The notes beneath the pieces are model-generated. The model was given only the letters and a program-made list of their open reading frames with translations. It had not been told where the DNA came from and did no database searches. From assembly GCA_036557285.1 (NCBI GenBank), contig DATBHW010000032.1, positions 1 to 64,000 of the forward strand: DNA of 64,000 bases, written 5' to 3'. Each line of letters opens with the position of its first letter. Positions within the stretch are counted from its first letter, which is position 1. Origin of the DNA: Ktedonobacterales bacterium (GTDB taxonomy: Bacteria; Chloroflexota; Ktedonobacteria; Ktedonobacterales; DATBGS01). Shown in pieces: positions 25,414 to 32,640 of this stretch. A program made the translations under genes and the position numbers.

Positions 25414-26193
25414 CTACTGGTAATCGTCCGTTTGTTCCTCCCTGGGGGTCAGGATACCCATCTTGCGGCGGCGGGCGGTTGCGCGCAGGTGTTCTACCGC
25501 TGGATGGGGCGCGTCGGTTTCGGTATAGCCTGGGCAGGGCAGGACGACGTTGAGTGCGATTTTGTTGCGGGCAAAATCGCGCACGGTGGTGCGCCCATGC
25601 CAATAGCCCAGGCGGCATTCCATGAGCCGTACCTGGCGGCCATTGAGAACGGCGACTTCGCCGCGCACTTCGCGGGCATAGACGCAATCGCGGCATGGCC
25701 CGCCGGTTGGCTTTTCGACGCGCACCAGGGCTTCGCGCTCGCGTGGGCGCGGCGACCAGCACAAGACGCTGCATTGGTCGTAGCCAATGCAGCCGGTATA
25801 GTGAGCGCCGCTGCGCATGCAGGGAAAGACGCGCCCGGCGCGCTCGGCCTGGAGATCGCGCACTTCTACTTCGCGTGGCCTGGCGCGCACGCGCAGGGGC
25901 GCGGCGATCTCCTGGGGTTGACACGAAGCGGCCTCATCCTCAAGGTCTTCCTGGGCGACATCGGCGACATCGGCGCCGGGTGGCAGGGCGGCGTCGGGCG
26001 CGTAGGGAACTGCAAGGGTGGCCCGCCCGTTCTGTATCACGATCCGTCGCGGGCGGCCCCCTGCGGGGAGCGGCCCTTGCGGGAACCCGGTTCCCGCATT
26101 CTCGCCAGCTTTGCTGGCTCGCGGGCCGCTATCTGCGGAGTTGAGGCTGTGTTGAGACCCCTTGCCTTCATCTACCAAACCATCCCCAGCCAT
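25414..26193 (-). CDS. Cys-rich protein, first gene of the terminase operon
   Basis: 259 aa from ATG 26193; AAAGGAGG with 8-base spacing favours this over the GTG at 26202. The N-terminal 110 residues are low-complexity and polar. The C-terminal region (about 125-240) contains at least eight Cys in PCMRSG, TGCIGYDQC, LCWSPRP, GGPCRDC, MECRLGYWHGR and LPCPGYTE contexts, a possible metal-binding fold. It occupies the slot where a small terminase subunit would be expected but does not look like a known one. I do not recognise the family. The gap to the terminase start is 26 bp. Confidence 0.7.
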   Translation of the reverse strand: MAGDGLVDEGKGSQHSLNSADSGPRASKAGENAGTGFPQGPLPAGGRPRRIVIQNGRATLAVPYAPDAALPPGADVADVAQEDLEDEAASCQPQEIAAPLRVRARPREVEVRDLQAERAGRVFPCMRSGAHYTGCIGYDQCSVLCWSPRPREREALVRVEKPTGGPCRDCVYAREVRGEVAVLNGRQVRLMECRLGYWHGRTTVRDFARNKIALNVVLPCPGYTETDAPHPAVEHLRATARRRKMGILTPREEQTDDYQ

Positions 26194-26231
26194 AAGCTCC
26201 ACCTCCTTTTCGGCAACAACAAGAACAAGCC

Positions 26232-26266
26232 TGTTCTAATATAGAACAAAAGTTCCACTTTGTCAA
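26232..26266 (-). promoter_or_regulatory. Consensus promoter with 17-bp palindromic operator for terminase operon
   Basis: On the minus strand TTGACA (26261-26266), a 17-bp spacer, and TATATT (26238-26243) form a near-consensus vegetative promoter. The -10 is embedded in the perfect palindrome TGTTCTATATTAGAACA (26232-26248). A GTTCTA half-site lies at 26271-26276, just upstream of the -35. The layout suggests tight repression by a dimeric phage-type or LexA-type repressor. The leader to the ATG at 26193 would be about 38 nt. Confidence 0.8.
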
Positions 26267-26310
26267 TGGTTTAGAACGGGCAATCTGTGTGAGGGGTCAC
26301 AAAGCTCAGG

Positions 26311-26580
26311 CTGGCGGTTAAAACCGCGCCTGGAGGCTGCGCCGCCAAGTCCGTCTACACGGACTCACCGCCCGTGTCGGCGCGGCGTCTGTACCTGTAG
26401 CGCCGCCGTCTCTGGCGGCTCGACGTTGGCCTGCCGGTACGGTGGCGTGGAAGGGCGGCGTGCGCGCGGGGGCGGCGGTGGGCCGCCAGGATGGCGGCGC
26501 TACAAGTGGGGTGGCGTGGAGGGGCGGCGTGCGCGCGGGGGCGGCGGTGGCCGCCAAGATGGCGGCGCTACAAGTGGCTG
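26311..26580 (+). repeat. Multi-hairpin element copy 2 followed by REP-like hairpins
   Basis: Stem 1 is GCGGTT-AA-AACCGC (26316-26329) and stem 3 is AGTCCGT-CTAC-ACGGACT, a compensated variant of the usual AGCCTGT/ACAGGCT. Next comes a reverse-oriented CTGTAGCGCCGCC hairpin (26395 on), then two forward GCCGCC(AGGAT/AAGAT)GGCGGCGCTACAAGTGG copies. No gene is seen between the terminase promoter and the promoter at 26648. Confidence 0.8.
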
Positions 26581-26647
26581 CGCGCTGGGTGTTTGTGTCC
26601 CTGGTCTGAGCAGCAGGGGAGGGGCGGTTTTAACTCCAGCAGCAGAG

Positions 26648-26677
26648 TTGACAAGGGTTCGCGCTTCCGCGTACTAT
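26648..26677 (+). promoter_or_regulatory. Probable promoter for the 26.8-28.1 kb genes
   Basis: TTGACA at 26648-26653 and TACTAT at 26672-26677 are separated by 18 bp. It lies about 160 bp upstream of the small ORF at 26835 and about 530 bp upstream of the methyltransferase gene. Confidence 0.55.
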
Positions 26678-26834
26678 CAGCGAGGGAGCGAGTAAGGGTG
26701 TGTCGCTCAAAGTGTTCAGGTGTACCAGGCGATCTACCAGGCGATTGCTCTCGACAGGTATTGGGTCAGGACGTACAATACGATCAGCATCGGACGCAGC
26801 AAGCACACACGTTAAGAGGAGGCTTCAGCATTCT

Positions 26835-27155
26835 ATGGGTGACGCAGCGAACTGGACCCCGGACCGGAGCTTGTTCCCAACAGCGCCAGGCGCGCCTGCT
26901 TCAGACTCTCTGGTGATGCGGCTGCGCTGGCGGCTGATGACTCGGCCAGAACGCGCGCAGCGAGGGCGCGCCGATTTGCGCATCAATGGGGTGGTGCGGG
27001 CAGTGGATCAGCAGGCGCTGTTGGGGCGCTGGCGACCTCTGAGTGCGCCAGCGCAGCCGGTGCCGCCCTGGCGGTGGCCGGGGAGGGCGCGGGCGGAGCG
27101 CGCATCGCGCCGGGCTGCTATCAGTGAACGCTGGAGGCCGATTACCGCGCGATAG
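26835..27155 (+). CDS. Small Arg-rich hypothetical protein, doubtful
   Basis: 106 aa. GAGGAGG lies about 14 bases ahead of ATG 26835. The sequence (MGDAANWTPDRSLFPTAPGAPASDSLVMRLRWRL...) is rich in Arg, Pro and Trp, with no recognisable domain, no signal peptide and no membrane helix. Composition alone cannot exclude a chance frame, since GC-rich DNA produces Arg/Ala-rich frames easily. It lies between a plausible promoter and the methyltransferase gene, 48 bp from it, so a real short leader gene is possible. I have low confidence. Confidence 0.35.
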   Translation: MGDAANWTPDRSLFPTAPGAPASDSLVMRLRWRLMTRPERAQRGRADLRINGVVRAVDQQALLGRWRPLSAPAQPVPPWRWPGRARAERASRRAAISERWRPITAR

Positions 27156-27203
27156 GTGGGCGCGGCCTTTCGGATGGCTGGCGGTTGATTTGGAGAAGGG
27201 ATT

Positions 27204-28079
27204 ATGAAGAGAGGCAATGCACAGGGCGCTGAGCAGAGGGGGCAGCAGGCTTCGGGGGGGATGGTAGGTTGGCTGGCAGCGCCGGTGCGCCGCGCGCTCC
27301 CCGGACCGTACCACGTTTTGCGGATGACGCGCCATAAGATCAGGGCGCGGCGGCTGAGGCGTGTGCTGCGGGTGGTGCTGGCGAAGCATGGTCTGGTGGT
27401 GCAGAGCGGCCCTTTTGCGGGCATGCGCTATACGCCGGGTGTGATTGATAGCGCGCTGGGGACGCCGCGCGCGCTGGGAAGCGCGCTGATCCCGAAGCTG
27501 CTGGGATGTTATGAAGCGGAGTTGCAGGGTGTGCTGGAGGGCGCGCTTGAAAGAGGCTACGCCGAGGTTATTGATATAGGTTCGGCTGAAGGCTATTACG
27601 CGGTTGGGCTGGCGCTGCGACTTCCTGGCGCTCGCGTGCATGCCTTTGAGGTTGATGGGCTGAGGCGCAGGCTCTGCGCGGAGATGGCGCGGGCGAATGG
27701 GGTGGCTGAGCGGGTGGTGATGGCGGGGGCGTGCGATGGGGCGGCGCTGGCGGCGCTGGCAAGCGGCCACCCGCTGGTGGTCTGCGATTGCGAGGGGTAT
27801 GAACTGGACCTGCTCCAGCCGGATGTGATCCCCGGTCTGAGGGGATGCGATCTGCTGGTGGAACTGCACGATTCGGCCAATCCGATCATTTCAGAGACGA
27901 TTCTAGCGCGGTTTGCGCCAAGCCACGATCTGACGCTGATTCAGAGCGCGGAGATGCATCCGGCGGATTATCCGGCGCTGCTTTCGCTGGGGGCGGATGA
28001 TCAGCGTTTTGCGCTGAGCGAAGAACGCCCGCCGGGGATGCAGTGGGTGTTTATGCAGGCGAAAAGGGCTGGCAGTTGA
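27204..28079 (+). CDS. SAM-dependent methyltransferase (FkbM-like)
   Basis: 291 aa; GGAGAAGGG is just before ATG 27204. Residues 115-230 hold the Rossmann methyltransferase core: VIDIGSAEGYYAVGLALRLPGARVHAFEVD (motif I with the acidic residue ending beta-2), then GDGA-like ACDGAALAAL, and LVVCDCEGYELDLLQPDVIPGLRGCDLLVELHD, whose D-C-E-G-Y-E is typical of FkbM-like enzymes. The basic N-terminus (KIRARRLRRVLRVVLAKHG) precedes an FAGMRYTPGV segment. The substrate is likely a sugar, lipid or glycan; it cannot be specified. Repeats and a divergent permease gene follow. Confidence 0.8.
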   Translation: MKRGNAQGAEQRGQQASGGMVGWLAAPVRRALPGPYHVLRMTRHKIRARRLRRVLRVVLAKHGLVVQSGPFAGMRYTPGVIDSALGTPRALGSALIPKLLGCYEAELQGVLEGALERGYAEVIDIGSAEGYYAVGLALRLPGARVHAFEVDGLRRRLCAEMARANGVAERVVMAGACDGAALAALASGHPLVVCDCEGYELDLLQPDVIPGLRGCDLLVELHDSANPIISETILARFAPSHDLTLIQSAEMHPADYPALLSLGADDQRFALSEERPPGMQWVFMQAKRAGS

Positions 28080-28205
28080 TGAAGACGTTGGCTGGCGGGT
28101 GTGTGATCTGAGGGGGAGGCGCGCTCGCGCGCAACGGTGAGCCGCCTGGAAGGCGGCGCTACAGGTGGCTGCGCCTGGGAGGGATGGCGGTAGGGGTGGT
28201 GGCGT

Positions 28206-29195
28206 TTATGGTGAGCCGCTGGTCTGTTTCTGCGCGCTTGCCAGGACGATGCCTCCGGCGAGGACGGCGCCGCCCAGCCAGAAGGCGGGCGAGAGGGTTT
28301 CGTGGAGGAAGAGGGCGCTGAGCAGCCCACCCACGAGGGGCTGGGCGAAGAAGAAGACGGCGGCTACGGCGGCGTCGAGGCGTTCTACGCCTTTGTACCA
28401 GAGGAACCAGGCCAGGGCCGTTGCGCCCCAACCGAGGTAGAGGACGGCCAGCACGAGCGAGGGGGTGATGAGGCCGAAGGGGCGCTGCGCCAGCTCGAAG
28501 GGGACGAAGGGCGCGAGCAGGAGGATGCTCCAGAGGGTGGCGTAGGCGCTGGCGACGAGGGCCGAGCGCCGCCGCACTATTGGCGCGCCCAGGACGGTGA
28601 ACAGCGCCCAGCAGAGCGCGGAGATGAGCAGCAGGGCATCGCCCAGCAGCGAGGCGCTGGATGAGGCGCTGCCGCGCGCGCCGACGTTGGAGGCGACGAC
28701 GATGACGACGCCGATCAGGGCCAGGCCAGTGCCTGCCACGACGCGCCAGCCGGGGCGTTCGCCCAGCAGCGCCCAGGCGATGGGGACGACGAAGACGGGG
28801 GTGATCGTTGTGAGGAGCGCGCCGTCGTGGGCGCTGGCGAGGGCTGTCCCCCAGAACTGGGTGATGATGGTGGCTGCGAGCGTGGCCCCCAGGAGCAGAA
28901 AGCGCCACTGGTCTGCGGGCGCGCTGGCGCGCCGGACGACGCCAGCGGTCTGTGGGGCGCGCGGGACGGTCAGGCGGAGGGCGAGCCAGAGGGTCAGCCC
29001 GCCGATGATGACGCGCAGCAGGCCGAGGGTGATGGGTGGGATGGCGTCGAAGCTGGCTCGGCTGACGACGTACATGCCGCCCCATAAGCACGCGGCCAGC
29101 AGGGGGGCCAGCCCCACCAGGCCGACGCGGCGCGCTGGTTTTGTGGGGCTGGCCGGGATGGGTGTCTGTGCGGGGTGTTCGCGGGCAGTTTCCAT
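28206..29195 (-). CDS. EamA/DMT-family permease
   Basis: 329 aa with ten predicted transmembrane helices arranged as two EamA repeats (about 30-165 and 185-320). Typical elements are LLRVIIGGLTLWLALRL, TALASAHDGALLTTITPVFVVPIAWALLGERPGWRVVAGTGLALIGVVIV in repeat 1, and GWGATALAWFLWYKGVERLDAAVAAVFFFAQPLVGGLLSALFLHETLSPAFWLGGAVLAGGIVL in repeat 2. Members export amino acids, nucleosides or drugs; the substrate is unknown. Its ATG at 29195 overlaps the stop codon of the preceding gene, so the two are translationally coupled. Confidence 0.9.
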   Translation of the reverse strand: METAREHPAQTPIPASPTKPARRVGLVGLAPLLAACLWGGMYVVSRASFDAIPPITLGLLRVIIGGLTLWLALRLTVPRAPQTAGVVRRASAPADQWRFLLLGATLAATIITQFWGTALASAHDGALLTTITPVFVVPIAWALLGERPGWRVVAGTGLALIGVVIVVASNVGARGSASSSASLLGDALLLISALCWALFTVLGAPIVRRRSALVASAYATLWSILLLAPFVPFELAQRPFGLITPSLVLAVLYLGWGATALAWFLWYKGVERLDAAVAAVFFFAQPLVGGLLSALFLHETLSPAFWLGGAVLAGGIVLASAQKQTSGSP

Positions 29196-29647
29196 CAGCT
29201 TGTCTTTGGCGAGGAGTTCAGCCCTTGCCGAATGCCGAAAGAGAAGAGAATCAGGCCAAGGATGACCAGCCCCAGGGCAAGGCCATAGTACATATTGGAG
29301 GGCGCCAGCCCTTTGAGGCGCAGGAAGAACCAGAGGGAGACGGCAATGCCCAGGCAGATCAATCCCAAGGCTCCTAGTTTTGAGACGGAGCCGCGACTAA
29401 ACTGCCATCTGCCAAAGAAGGGCCAGATGATCTGCGGCCAGCGCAGATAGAGTAATCCGAGGACGATCAATAGCCCTCCCTGCAAGACTCCCAACCAGAT
29501 GATGGAGCTATAGGGGATGGCTCTGGTGAGCAGGTAGATGCTGAAGGTCAGGAGCAGGAGCAGTTGAAGCCCCATGAATAGACTTGCCAGGATGAGAGAT
29601 AAACGCTTGATCCAGAGGGGGTGCTCTGGCTTGTCTGCTGGCATCAT
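29195..29647 (-). CDS. Four-helix membrane protein coupled to the EamA permease
   Basis: 150 aa. Four hydrophobic segments cover the protein (LSLILASLFMGLQLLLLLTFSIYLL, SIIWLGVLQGGLLIVLGLLYL, LGALGLICLGIAVSLWFFL, YYGLALGLVILGLILFSFGI), with a basic N-terminus (MMPADKPEHPLWIKR). Its stop overlaps the permease start by sharing bases, indicating one operon. No family is recognised. It may be an accessory or assembly factor for the permease (inference). The first two codons are both ATG; either may start. Confidence 0.75.
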   Translation of the reverse strand: MMPADKPEHPLWIKRLSLILASLFMGLQLLLLLTFSIYLLTRAIPYSSIIWLGVLQGGLLIVLGLLYLRWPQIIWPFFGRWQFSRGSVSKLGALGLICLGIAVSLWFFLRLKGLAPSNMYYGLALGLVILGLILFSFGIRQGLNSSPKTS

Positions 29648-29814
29648 CTGAGTGCTGGCCTCCTCTCAGGAAGGGGTAGATGTCGGGTGGCGGCTCGAAA
29701 AAGTGGGGCAGTGCGCCTGATTTATCTGACCCTCTCTATCATACTATACAAAAAAGACCCTGCCAATCGCCCTTTTTTTTATTCAATTTGGCTGTCAACT
29801 TTTGACGCAGGTTG

Positions 29815-29823
29815 TGCTATAAT
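29815..29823 (+). promoter_or_regulatory. Extended -10 promoter for zinc-ribbon kinase
   Basis: TGC-TATAAT at 29815-29823 is a perfect extended -10, about 73 bp upstream of the kinase ATG. The -35 region is weak (TCAACT at 29795-29800, 17-bp spacing), as is common with extended -10 promoters. A T-tract at 29772-29781 lies upstream. Confidence 0.6.
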
Positions 29824-29895
29824 CGAGCGCATCAATAGAACTTGACTTCTTGCTTGGGCAAATCTTGTCAACCCTGCCAGGGAGGGTGAAAGCTC

Positions 29896-31137
29896 ATGGA
29901 GGGCTTTGAGGCGCTTATCGGGAAAAAGGTGGGGGGGTACCGCCTGGAGAAGCTGCTGGGGTATGGTGGCATGGGCGCGGTCTATCTTTCAGCGCACGAA
30001 CAATTGAATCGGACGGTGGCGGTTAAAGTGCTGCGGCCTTCGCTGCTGGATGGCCCGCCGCGCCTTTCGTTTCTGGATCGCTTTCGAGACGAGGCGCGGC
30101 TGGTGGCGATGCTGAATCATCCGAATATTTTACCCGTCTACGATTTTGGGATTGAGAAAGGGATCGCGTATCTGGTGATGCGGTACGCGGCTGGTGGTTC
30201 GCTGGATGCGCGGCTTGATCCGGCCAGAGGTGGGGGTGGGCTGCCTCTTCAGAAGGCGGCGAATTATCTGGGGCAGGCGGCTACGGCGCTGGATTACGCG
30301 CACAGCAAGGGTATTATTCATCGGGATGTGAAGCCGCAAAATCTGTTATTGGAGGGGGGGCGGCTGCTGCTGAGCGATTTTGGGCTGGCGAGGATGACGG
30401 GTAATCTGGACAAGCGAGGCCCGACCTCTGCGCCAACGGTTTCTTTCAATGGGGCGACGGTGCGCGGTACCCCATGTTATCTCGCGCCGGAGCAAGGGAA
30501 CAGCAATATGGTGGACTGGCGCGCCGATATTTATTCGCTGGGGGTGACGCTGTACGAGATGCTGACGGGTGAAGTGCCGTTTCAGGATTCTGGCGGTGGG
30601 TCGTGGTCGGTGATCTTGAAGCATATGTTGGAACTGCCACCGCCGCTGGTGGGCCAGCGGGTTGATCTGACGAGGGAGATTGAGGCGGTGGTGATGAAGG
30701 CGCTGGCAAAGGAGCCGAAGGAACGCTATCGCAGCGCGGGGGAGTTTGCGGTGGCCTTTCGCCGATCTATTAGCCGGGCGCGCATCCTGGCGCTGCCTGC
30801 GAAGTCGGCTGGCGTTCCTCAATTGCCCGCTCCAGAGCGGGCTATTGATGATAGCCCGACGATTGAACCCAGGCGCATTTGTCCGGTCTGCGGTACTATC
30901 AACCGCCCCACTGCGAAGTTTTGTATGAAGGATGGCACGAAGCTGTCGCTGCTGGATATAGTGGATGGGAAAAGAGTTGCTGCGAACGGGGGGCGCCAGG
31001 AGGGGCCGGGGGAGATGAAGCAGAGGGAGATGAAAGAGGAATATATCCTGGCGTGTCCGACGTGTGGGCATGTGAACCGTCCGGGGTCGCGGTTTTGTGT
31101 GCAGGATGGGACGCTGCTCTACAAAAAGGTTTTCTGA
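29896..31137 (+). CDS. Ser/Thr protein kinase with two C-terminal zinc ribbons
   Basis: 413 aa, with GGAGGG 9 bases before ATG 29896. Residues 13-275 form a complete Hanks-type kinase: G-loop LGYGGMGAVY (21-30), catalytic Lys44 in VAVKVL, HRDVKPQNLLL catalytic loop, DFGLARM, and APEQ in the activation segment. Instead of the usual transmembrane helix and extracellular sensor, the C-terminus carries two zinc ribbons, CPVCGTINRPTAKFCMKDG and CPTCGHVNRPGSRFCVQDG, about 45 residues apart. It is therefore probably a soluble kinase whose ribbons recruit targets. No cognate phosphatase is adjacent. A small membrane protein gene follows downstream. Confidence 0.92.
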   Translation: MEGFEALIGKKVGGYRLEKLLGYGGMGAVYLSAHEQLNRTVAVKVLRPSLLDGPPRLSFLDRFRDEARLVAMLNHPNILPVYDFGIEKGIAYLVMRYAAGGSLDARLDPARGGGGLPLQKAANYLGQAATALDYAHSKGIIHRDVKPQNLLLEGGRLLLSDFGLARMTGNLDKRGPTSAPTVSFNGATVRGTPCYLAPEQGNSNMVDWRADIYSLGVTLYEMLTGEVPFQDSGGGSWSVILKHMLELPPPLVGQRVDLTREIEAVVMKALAKEPKERYRSAGEFAVAFRRSISRARILALPAKSAGVPQLPAPERAIDDSPTIEPRRICPVCGTINRPTAKFCMKDGTKLSLLDIVDGKRVAANGGRQEGPGEMKQREMKEEYILACPTCGHVNRPGSRFCVQDGTLLYKKVF

Positions 31138-31277
31138 AAAGGGTATGCTGAAGCTGGCCGTTGTGTGTCGGGCCTGAAAGGGCTGAGACGCTTCTCTCGC
31201 TGCTGGCGCGATTCGTGCAGGCTCAGAACACTGCCACGAGGTAGGCAGAGGTAGACTCACACGAGAGGAGCAGACTG

Positions 31278-31658
31278 ATGGCACAGGCGAACGAAACTGG
31301 AGGCGGTCTGGCGCGATTTACGCTTCGCACGATTGCTCTGATCATTGGAATTGTTGGGACAGTCCTCGCTTTGATTATCAACATCTTGTATTCGTTGTTT
31401 CATGTCCTGGGGACGGTGGCGGGATTTAACCCCGATCAGTCGCACTTCTTCTGGGGGTTGCTGGTGGTGCTGGTGGCGTTGTGCGGCTCGTTGTTGGCTC
31501 CGGTTCTGCCTATTCTGGCGGCGGTGATGCTGCTGGCGTCGGGCATTGCGTTTTTCTTTATTGTTGGCTGGTGGGCTATCATTGCCTCGGTGTTCCTCTT
31601 CGTTGCTGCTATTCTGACGTTCAGCAACCGCAGAGTAAGGGTACCTGGGGTGGCGTGA
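31278..31658 (+). CDS. Small four-helix membrane protein
   Basis: 126 aa from ATG 31278, behind GAGAGGAG. Hydrophobic segments at about 14-35, 52-75, 77-98 and 94-115 (IALIIGIVGTVLALIINILYSLFHVLG, FFWGLLVVLVALCGSLLAPVLPILAAVMLLASGIAFFFIVGWWAIIASVFLFVAAIL) cover most of the chain, and the C-terminus is basic (SNRRVRVPGVA). It resembles DUF4064-like small membrane proteins. The kinase gene is 140 bp upstream, and a very strong inverted repeat and a terminator follow. Function is unknown. Confidence 0.75.
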   Translation: MAQANETGGGLARFTLRTIALIIGIVGTVLALIINILYSLFHVLGTVAGFNPDQSHFFWGLLVVLVALCGSLLAPVLPILAAVMLLASGIAFFFIVGWWAIIASVFLFVAAILTFSNRRVRVPGVA

Positions 31659-31666
31659 AACGTTAC

Positions 31667-31718
31667 CGACACAGCCCAGGGGCTGGCGATCATAATTGCC
31701 AGCCCCTGGGCTGTGTCG
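31667..31718. repeat. 52-bp near-perfect inverted repeat
   Basis: Arms of 24 bp (31667-31690 and 31695-31718) flank CATA, with one G-T type mismatch. The left arm begins CGACACAGCCCAGGGGCTGG. It starts 8 bp after the stop codon of the gene at 31278, so the transcript would form a very stable hairpin. No T tract follows immediately; a conventional terminator comes 40 bp later. Confidence 0.85.
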
Positions 31719-31757
31719 AGTACCAGGCGCTATAACCGGGCCAGGCATGGTATAGCT

Positions 31758-31795
31758 GAAGGCCAGCACTGGGCGCAGAGCTGGCCTTCTTTGTT
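31758..31795 (+). terminator. Rho-independent terminator
   Basis: GAAGGCCAGC (31758-31767) pairs exactly with GCTGGCCTTC (31780-31789), followed by TTTGTT. It terminates the kinase and membrane-protein transcription unit and faces the convergent monooxygenase-like gene. Confidence 0.7.
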
Positions 31796-31806
31796 GGGAT
31801 CGGCGG

Positions 31807-32097
31807 TTAGTCTACGCTGATGTCGAAGATTTCGCGGGCTGGGGGGGCGGTGAGCATGGGGGCGATCTTGGCAATCTGTTCCTGGTAATAGCCGCTGGCC
31901 TCGCCCGCTTCCAGGTCTTCCTTGCTTTGCCAGCGTGTTACTGAAACGCCTTTGCCGGTGACGGGGTTGGTGAACAGCCTGGCCCCCATGAACCCCTTTT
32001 GCTGCCTGGCGGCTGGCACAATAGAGTCACGATAGATGGCGATCAACTCTTCGAGCTTGTCAACGTTTGCCTCGACGGTGACGATTCGCGCGTACAA
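31807..32097 (-). CDS. Antibiotic-biosynthesis-monooxygenase (ABM)-domain protein
   Basis: 96 aa from TTG 32097, chosen because AAAGGAG lies 7 bases upstream and there is no nearby ATG or GTG. The chain YARIVTVEANVDKLEELIAIYRDSIVPAARQQKGFMGARLFTNPVTGKGVSVTRWQSKEDLEAGEASGYYQEQI has the ferredoxin-like dimeric alpha-beta barrel pattern of ABM/YgiN-type proteins. Such proteins include quinol monooxygenases and heme-degrading enzymes, but many members are uncharacterised. It is cytoplasmic. The gene is convergent with the kinase unit. Confidence 0.75.
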   Translation of the reverse strand: MYARIVTVEANVDKLEELIAIYRDSIVPAARQQKGFMGARLFTNPVTGKGVSVTRWQSKEDLEAGEASGYYQEQIAKIAPMLTAPPAREIFDISVD

Positions 32098-32217
32098 GGC
32101 TGCGCTCCTTTCCTGGCTGCGACTCTTGTGTACAGGTTCCGGCCTTACAAGTTTCCTCATTCCAGTATAGCTTGCCCTGTCTACTGGCTGGCGCGGGAGA
32201 AGCCCCCGCCCAGGCGG

Positions 32218-32505
32218 GCAGGCGGTTAAAACCGCGCCTTGAGGCTGCGCCGCCAAGCCTGCCGACGCAGGCTCCCCCCACCCGCGTCGGCGCGGCGTCT
32301 GTACCTGTAGCGCCGCCTTCCAGGCGGCCAACGTTGGCCGCCAGGATGGCGGCGCTACAAGTGGCCTCCCCGCCCAGTAAGCACGGCGCTGGCGTGGAAG
32401 GGGGAGCGGGCGCGCTGGCGCGGCGGTGGGCCGCCAGGATGGCGGCGCTACAAGTGGGGTGGCGTGGAAGGGGGCGGTACAGGTGGCCGCCAGGGAGGGC
32501 GGCAG
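32218..32505 (+). repeat. Multi-hairpin element copy 3 followed by REP-like hairpins
   Basis: Stem 1 is GCGGTT-AA-AACCGC (32222-32235) and stem 3 is AGCCTGC-CGAC-GCAGGCT. A reverse-oriented CTGTAGCGCCGCCTTCCAGGCGGC copy (32306 on) is followed by two forward GCCGCCAGGATGGCGGCGCTACAAGTGG copies and a partial GCCGCCAGGGAGGGCGGC. There is no gene. Confidence 0.8.
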
Positions 32506-32534
32506 CACGCAGGCGCTAATTCAGTGGGATTTGG

Positions 32535-32591
32535 TATAATTTGTACAGATACCACCTGATGTGGGCGCATACAGGGCTGTGCGCCCTTTTT
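32535..32591 (+). promoter_or_regulatory. Extended -10 promoter and leader hairpin with T5
   Basis: TGG-TATAAT at 32532-32540 is an extended -10. The leader then contains GGGCGCA (32563-32569) pairing with TGCGCCC (32580-32586), followed by five T (32587-32591): a terminator-like attenuator about 50 bases before the start codon of the hydrolase gene at 32641. Confidence 0.5.
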
Positions 32592-32640
32592 CCTCTGGAG
32601 CATGCGAACGAGCATGCGCTGGCAGGCGAGGAGGCTGAGG

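Noticed and set aside
23452-26193. A complete prophage
   Set aside because: Only a terminase and two small genes are phage-like; the genes around them (TPR, zinc-ribbon, methyltransferase, permease) are cellular.
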